Positions 57,663 to 64,000 of a stretch of DNA of 64,000 nucleotides are shown here, one piece after another; position 1 is the stretch's first letter, and each line of letters begins with the position of its first letter. The DNA comes from Cornus controversa (Eukaryota; Streptophyta; Magnoliopsida; Cornales; Cornaceae), in NCBI GenBank assembly GCA_026545225.1, contig CM048852.1:9100501-9164500 (forward strand). Direction: 5' to 3'. The translations under genes were made by a program, and so were the position numbers. The notes beneath the pieces are model-generated. The model saw only the letters and a program-made list of their open reading frames with translations, was not told the DNA's origin and did not search any database.

Positions 57663-59880
57663 TGTAGAGACCTGGTTCAATTTTGATCGATTTTTATTTT
57701 TCATCATTTGGCTCATAAATGTAATTTAAATAATGTTTTGCATGTTTTAAAGATGAAAAACATGTTTGGGAACTTGTTTAGAGGTTTTGGAAATTTTTGG
57801 GAGCGTTTGGTGAAAATCGAGATTTTTGGGTCAATGGGGCCCGAAACGTGGGTCGGGTGGGCTGAAAATCCAGAAATTTTTTGATAAATATTTATTTTTG
57901 GTTTATACTAAATAAAATATTTTAATAGATATAGAAGTGATTTTGGAGCCATAGCCGCTTTCGAAATTGAAAACAAAGTACGGGAGGTACGTTAAGTGTT
58001 AGGGGTAAAATGGTCATTTTGCACTTGGTGTAGTGTGAATACATATATATGTATATTGCTGGGCAAAATTAGAGACAAAAGAATTCAGTCGTTGTTGCTA
58101 TCTTCAAGCTCTTCATCTTCTTCCTTAGTTTTGAGAGTCTTAGAGTGAGATTCAGGACTTGTTCCAAAAGAGAAAGTTGTTCTCCTCTCTCTCATTTTCA
58201 AGTTCGTGGTTGCAAAGTCACTCTTTGGATATTTTTAGAATTCGAGTGTGGGTGAAGTTTGGATTTGGGTCTTGTTGAAGAAGAAAAGGTTGTTCTCCTT
58301 GTCCCAATCTACGATCCTATGGAAAGAAAGTGCAATTTGGTGGAGTTTAAAGTTTGGTGATTTCTAGGGTTTGCTAGGAAAATTTTTAAATTTGAGGTAG
58401 GAGTGTTCTCTCCTTCTTAACATCGATTCTTTAGGTTTCTTTGTGGTTTATAATTTTATTAGCATATTTTAGAGAAGTAGAAAGTTATATCATTGAGTTC
58501 CTTTCTTGTGTATGCATGCTAATTATGTTCTTCATATGATATACATGATGTATGTGAAGTATATTGATGTTATACATGCTAAATTTGAGTATTTGTGCCT
58601 TTCATATGAAATGTATGATGTGTGTGATGTATATAGATGTTATACATGAGAAATGATGATATTGGCATGTTAATTATAGCCAAAATGTGTCTTAACACTT
58701 GTTCTGTGAGCATCCATGTTGTATACATTGAACTAAGATGCATGAGGTTCATTAGGGCTACTTGTGCGCCATGATATGAGTTATGTGCATTTTGAATGTC
58801 ATGTGTTTAAGGAAATACATCAAAGGAATGATTTTTCATGTCAATGGATTTGATGATGTTTCGTGAATGACATTGCATGCACTATGTTATATGTGTTGTG
58901 CATGTTTAGCATATGATACACTTGGTAAGAAGTGAAATAATTCTTGAGGAGGTTGAAGTACAGTATTGGAGACACACGTGTTGTGTAGTGAGCTTGTGTC
59001 TCCAATTGACAGATTTTGATTAGTGACAAATCATAATTACTCTCAATTGACAGGTTTCAATTGGTGAGGTGTGTGAGATTGACAGATTTCAATTGGTAAT
59101 GACCCTCAATGGTCTGTGAGGTTGACATATTTCATTGGTGATACTCCCAAAATTGGTAGAGTTTAACATTTGAGTTGGTGGTTTACTTCCGTTCATGAAT
59201 TGTGAATTCATGTTGATGAGTTTAGTTCGTGTGAGTAAAGGTAGATGATATGTTGCTTATTGTGGTTATGTATGGTTAAATAATCATTTGATTCATTGGT
59301 TGCATAATTATATCATTGATAGTAAGAGCATTATGAGTATGTCATGTAGTGTAAGGATGCCATGATTGCATATCATGTAGGTCGGCATCGGGTCGATGCT
59401 TAGGCGGGTTTGGGCATTTCTGCTGAGCTAGTTGTTTTGCTCACCCCTCTCCCCCAAACATTTTACAGATTGAGCACCGGCGACGAATGGAGCTTGAGTA
59501 GCTATGTGGAGTAATCAATAGCATTTTTGGGATTTAGGGTATCTATGTATGTACGTGTCATGTTGACACTTTTGGATATTGTAATCTGTATATGGAACAA
59601 GTAGTATTGGTACGAAGGGCATGTACACTTTGTTATTTTGGATATTATGAATGTTTATGTACATTTCAGATGTGATCCGCTTTTCCAACAATGTATTATG
59701 ATGTTTCCTTACTTTAATCATGTTTTGGATGGTTTTAGATGAATTTGGGACTTTTTAAAAAGGTTTTAGAGCTTAAAAGTTGAGAATTTCCCAAGACCAG
59801 CAAATTACGATACTTTTTGCGATACATGTTCGATCCATCACAAATTACGATGGATTGAAATCACTATTCACAACATTACC
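57663..59880 (+). mobile_element. LTR, TGTAGAGACC family (copy B), inserted in the LINE
   Basis: Starts TGTAGAGACCTGGTTC and is parallel to copy A at 52951 until about AATCACTATTCACA near 59876. The 3' end is uncertain: copy A continues for another 270 bases that are not matched here. No target duplication was found. Old and broken. Confidence 0.65.
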
Positions 59881-60284
59881 ATTTTGTCCCCATCCAAACA
59901 AACTCATAGTACAGTCACCCACTTCTTTTGTTGGAGTGAGAAACTAGTCATTGATCGTTCACCCCCATAGGACACTCAACCCTCCAATCAAGCCTTACCA
60001 AACTTCATCTACTTCCACCCCTTCTCCCTCCAATGATATACACAATATGTTCCACCTCCTTGACAATAATAACTTGCCAACTAATGATGGAAATGCCATG
60101 AGAGATGCTAGTATCTCTGAATTAAAGTCATCTGAATGCCTACTTGCCAACCTGTAATTGAAAAAAAAGAAGTCAAAAAAGAGAAATGTGAGGATAAAGA
60201 AAGTGTCTCTCAAAAGTTCTCTTGTGTCCAAGGGAGTCCTCCTCCCAGGTGGTTTTCTTCACCCTTCTTAATTTTATCTATTAT

Positions 60285-61105
60285 TACCTGGAACATTAGG
60301 GGTTTGAACAACCCCTCTAAGCAATGTGAGATCAAGAAGATCATTAGAGAAAACAAAGTGGTTAGCAGTTCTAATGTTGAGTCGATTCATAGGAATCTTG
60401 CTAATAGTTGAAGCTTCCTCCACAACTACCAATTCTCCTAACTAGGTAAAATTTGGATTCTTTGGAATCACAGCAAAATTGTTCTAAATGTTATCCACAT
60501 GAATAGGCAAGTTATACAATGCACAGCTTCTATTTTGGGCTACAACACTCAGTTTGTCATCAGTTTTATCCATAGAGCCAACTCTGCCATTTATAGGAAA
60601 TTACTCTGGCTTGACCTCTCTCAGCACTCAAGTCTTTTTGTTGCATCCCCTTAGTTGCTCTGTGGTGACTTCAATGCCATCAAATTTGTTCATGAATCTT
60701 TTAGAGGATCTTCTAGAACCACCCAGGCTATGCTTGACTTCAGGGAATATCCCTTTTATTTAGGTTTGGAGGATTTAAGATTTAGTGGCATTTATTACTC
60801 TTGGAGCAATAAAAGCATTGGTGTTGAGAAATATATCTAGAAAGCTAGGCAGGGCTCTTATTAATGACCAATGGAATTCTACATTCCCTCTCTCCTAATG
60901 TTTCTTTTCGCCTCAAGAGATGTCTGATCATAGCACAATTTTGATTAAGTTAGGCAACCATGCTCCTAAAAGGAAGATCCCAATTAAATTCTTCAATTGC
61001 TGGAGTACTCATGAAGTATTTCTCCCCTTAGTTGCTAATGTATGACCACAAAGGTTTTTTTATGTTCAAAGTGGTGTCCTAACTCAAAGCATTGAAACAT
61101 ATTAT
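60285..61105 (+). pseudogene. LINE ORF2, endonuclease part, degraded
   Basis: APE motifs are recognisable: WNIRGLNN (60290-), LLCGDFNAIKF (about 60653) and MSDHSTILIK (about 60920), with FSGIYYSWSNKS between. Several stops and frame changes interrupt it (for example TAG before AAGCTT near 60410, TAG at 60652, TAG at 60838). It ends within the linker before the reverse transcriptase at the LTR insertion. Confidence 0.75.
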
Positions 61106-62554
61106 TGTTGTGTGTGGTTGTGCTACTCACAATTTATAAATTTACCACTTGCAATAGAACGAATCTTTGAAGGATAGGCTCTAAGTTGAGGGTGTCGATC
61201 CCATAGAGACTACGTAGGTATAACTCACTAAAGGTTGAAGGTTGGTTCTTATTTAAATTACAACCGTGTTAGTTGTCGCTTACTCTACTTTGAAAGCATA
61301 AAAGTAATTTAAATACAAAGGTTGAGAGAAGAATAAAGGACTAGGGTTAGACATCCCTGCTAACCTCGTAGTATGTCACACTTATAATAAATTGGAGGAA
61401 TTCATGCAAATGTATACTAAATGACGCGTTGACAAGTCCCACCTACAACAACGTCGTCAAAAGAATACACACACATTAATATACTATAATTCATCTTAGA
61501 AAAGTGTGATTTTCCTTATTTACCTAATTACCTACTTGTAGTAAAATCATCATCACATGATTTTCCTACCTACCTACTTACCTAATTGAAGCAAAATCAC
61601 CTTCTCTAAGCGTGGACTATGCAAATCTAGCTATGCATGTTATAGTGAAAACTAGTCTCAAGCCATCACTTGTAGTCCTTGTGAAACTTACAAGTGTTTG
61701 AAGATCATGTGAGGAGTTTAAGCATTCTAAGACAGGAAGATAAATTACCACACATGAACATAAAGAATTTGTAAACTAATAATTATATAAGGAACAAGGC
61801 AAGAGACATATACATCAAATACATAAAAATCCCCAATTCATTGAATTTAGAACATATTTACAAAGCTAGGGTTTGTCAAAACCCTAGAGAAAGATTAGTT
61901 GATCATGGTGGGCTGGAAGCACTCCATAGATAGAGATGGTCCCATGCTCAAAATGGTCTTCAAAGTCTTCAAAGCCCTCTTTGAAGCTTTCCCTCTCTAG
62001 AACTTCACTTTCTCTCTCTAGAATTCTAAACTATGCTCTCTCTTACAAGAATTATGTATATCTATTCTATTACATATTATCTAGCTATATAACTGATCTG
62101 AGGCTCAAAATATCATAGAGATTCCGTGAAAGGCTTTATCCAAGCAAAATTAGACAAGTGGCAAGTGGAGAAAATATCTGCAGAAAAATATCTTCAGCAG
62201 GTTCGGGCAATGCATCGAAGTAAGGACTTCGATGCATCGAAGCTGCGATGCATCGAAGTAGGGACTTCGATGCATCGATCTTCCTTCTTCTACAGATCTT
62301 CAACTTTCTAACTCTTCGACTCCGATCTTGGCCCGCCATTCACTATTTCTTAATATAGATTCTCCATGAAGGATGATAGGAATTAGGAATGCCTTGTTGA
62401 ACTAATAAAAGAGTCAAATTACGCCATATTCTGAGTTTGAACCTGAAATCATCAAAAACATAAAAATACATAAAAACTATACAATATGTGCAGCTATGGG
62501 ATCAAAATACATAAGTAAAGGTGCAAGAACATATAACATTCAACGCTTATCACA
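61106..62554 (-). repeat. 3' LTR of a second gag-protease-family element
   Basis: Plus-strand ends are TG (61106) and CA (62554), with the polypurine tract AAGTTTGGGGG directly at 62555 on the minus strand. It resembles the LTR at 5192-6701 (GCAATAGAACGAAT, TAACATTCAACGC) but is well diverged. It is inserted in the LINE; the five bases on the left are ATTAT. Confidence 0.85.
62211..62276. repeat. Two perfect hairpins in the LTR
   Basis: Hairpin 1 (62211-62236): arms TGCATCGAAGT and ACTTCGATGCA, loop AAGG. Hairpin 2 (62247-62276): arms GATGCATCGAAGT and ACTTCGATGCATC, loop AGGG. The arms contain the palindrome TCGATGCATCGA. Confidence 0.92.
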
Positions 62555-64000
62555 CCCCCAAACTTAGATATTGCTAGTCCCTTAGCAATACAAAAAGAAA
62601 TAAAATAAAACAACTACTCTACTTCTGCTTTTGTGGGAAACACGGCTGCATTTAGCGAATGCAACAAGCCTTTTAAACCCCTAGACATGTCTAGTGGACG
62701 AGTGAAGTCTCATTGAGTTTAACACTTGTTAAACTCATAAAAGTATGCAAAAATGATGGAATGCTCAGTCATCAACTGGAAAAAGGAGTGACACCCCAAT
62801 TAATGTTCAAAATGATAAATGCAACAAGTATTATGGAGGTATATGGACATCAATAGATATAGACTGTCAAAATTATAGTTAGGCGACCGTCCCCACATAA
62901 TGGTCAGTCTAATACACATACAAGTGCAAATCCTAAAATCCTCTTTGAAAAGTGAACATACATTCAAATGTGTTATTTATTGTCGTTAATGGAGAATAAA
63001 AAGGAACATCTATTCTTAGAAGAAACAACTTTCTGAAACGGATCACCAAAGCATAATGCTAATTACAAAAATATTTACATCCTTAAGCACAATTGGTTGT
63101 GCAATGCCTAAGTCCTTTAAGCTTTCTAGTAAGCCCATGTAACAGTGTTGGGTCAATGACTCCCAAACCGGACGATTTTAGGGCATTCGGTGAAGAAACA
63201 CCCCTCGAACTTAATGACCGAGCTCACTAGGTTACGAACTCAAACGAACCAATTGTTTCTTTATTGCTCAACCTTGCACACCTTTTAGACGCGAACACTC
63301 CATGCTTCCTGAGGCACAGAGGCCCGGTTTAATGAGTGAGAAGGCTTATTGCCAATTATTTATTTTGTTTGTTTTCTTTTTCTTTCTTTTTCTTTTTTTT
63401 TTCAAAGCAATTCATTCTTCAAGAATTTCAAATAAAAATAAACATTTTCAAAATTCTCCAAACGACGTATACCCCACAATTGAATGCATGTGTGTGTCTT
63501 TGTGCCGTTAAGGACAAATTTAGGGGAAGAACTATACAATATTCAAAAACTGAACAAAAATGTAAACTGATCTACCCTGACACATGATTTCCAAAAGTGC
63601 GAGTATTTTCAGATGTCAAAGCTCCTAATTACAAGATGCATTTGTCGATGACGTTATGGTTATCACTTCTTCAACTAGAAGAACGTCATGACAAACATGC
63701 AATATGTAAATTACAAAAAATAACCCAGTGTAGTGTGCGAAGTATATGCAAGTGTACCGTACCCCCAAACTTAAATTAAACATTGTCCTCAATGTTTGAA
63801 CGAAAAAGAGTTAGAACAATGGTACCAGCGGTTTGATGGATATCAAAAAGGCAAAACATCAACCAGGATACAGTAGTGAGTATATGGGTACATGGGACAA
63901 ATGGGGGCATCATAAACTGCACAAGTACAAGTATATACTAGCATAACATACATGAACTGGAAAAGTAAATAAGTACGAAAAGTAAAATAAAAGACGGCAA
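62555..64000 (-). mobile_element. Internal 3' region of the second gag-protease-family element (partial)
   Basis: Begins with the polypurine tract and the stem-loop ATTGCTA/TAGCAAT (62572-62591). A conserved block with GCGAACACTCCATGCTTCC is at 63291-63329. A second polypurine motif at about 63762 is followed by an 8-bp stem (AAACATTG/CAATGTTT, loop TCCT) at about 63778-63797. No gene lies in this part; gag would lie beyond the window. Confidence 0.8.

Larger units (their letters stand above)
57216..61105 (+). mobile_element. LINE (L1 type), degraded and split by LTR insertions
   Basis: ORF1 part 1 is at 57216-57660, an LTR (57663 to about 59880) interrupts it, and ORF1 tail follows at about 59940-60160. 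ORF2 starts near 60285 with WNIRGLNNPSKQCEIKKI, and the LINE is cut at 61105 by the LTR at 61106. It is on the same strand as the LINE at 30977 but clearly diverged from it. The rest would lie beyond the second element, outside the window. Confidence 0.8.

Overview
The window looks like a repeat-rich, intergenic stretch of a eudicot nuclear genome. It is AT-rich, with Ty3/Gypsy LTR families, plant-type LINEs and TRIMs, a CACTA (En/Spm) transposon with plant TNP2-type transposase, and captured exons of plant host genes. Only one ordinary host gene is convincing: a short secreted glycine-rich protein (15088-15597). The species cannot be named from the sequence.

Layout. 1-6701: a young, minus-strand, gag-protease-only LTR element (TR-GAG-like, Asp-tRNA primer site) whose 3' LTR is cut by the window start. 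6702-14040: unidentified promoter-like DNA split by a solo chromovirus LTR (7422-13617), which itself holds an inverted, shortened relative (9333-12688) with TATAT target duplications. 15088-15597: the glycine-rich protein gene. 16987-39024: a 22-kb CACTA transposon with matching termini and CCA target duplications. It carries a complete-looking five-exon TNP2 transposase (24111-27693), an eight-exon TNPA/Transposase_24-like gene with one in-frame stop (21601-23870), captured host fragments (succinyl-CoA ligase alpha last exon, an LRR receptor kinase piece, a La-motif exon, an RG-rich piece) and a LINE inserted with a 15-bp target duplication (30977-35755). 39155-49748: a degraded Tekay/Del-like chromovirus with very long, repeat-bearing LTRs, mixed with a TRIM that holds its own solo-LTR insertion. 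49749-56642: further LTR elements and solo LTRs. 57216-61105: a LINE broken by two LTR insertions. 61106-64000: the start of a second, diverged relative of the first element.

The most notable unit is the CACTA element. Its two genes and three of its four identifiable host fragments share one strand. The predicted exons of both genes join with consistent phase at GT/AG sites, so the element may have been autonomous recently. Other notable signals are stem-loops beside the polypurine tracts of the gag-protease family, palindromic hairpin pairs, and hypervariable tandem repeats plus a very GC-rich block inside chromovirus LTRs. All family names come from reading motifs by eye; no database search was run.
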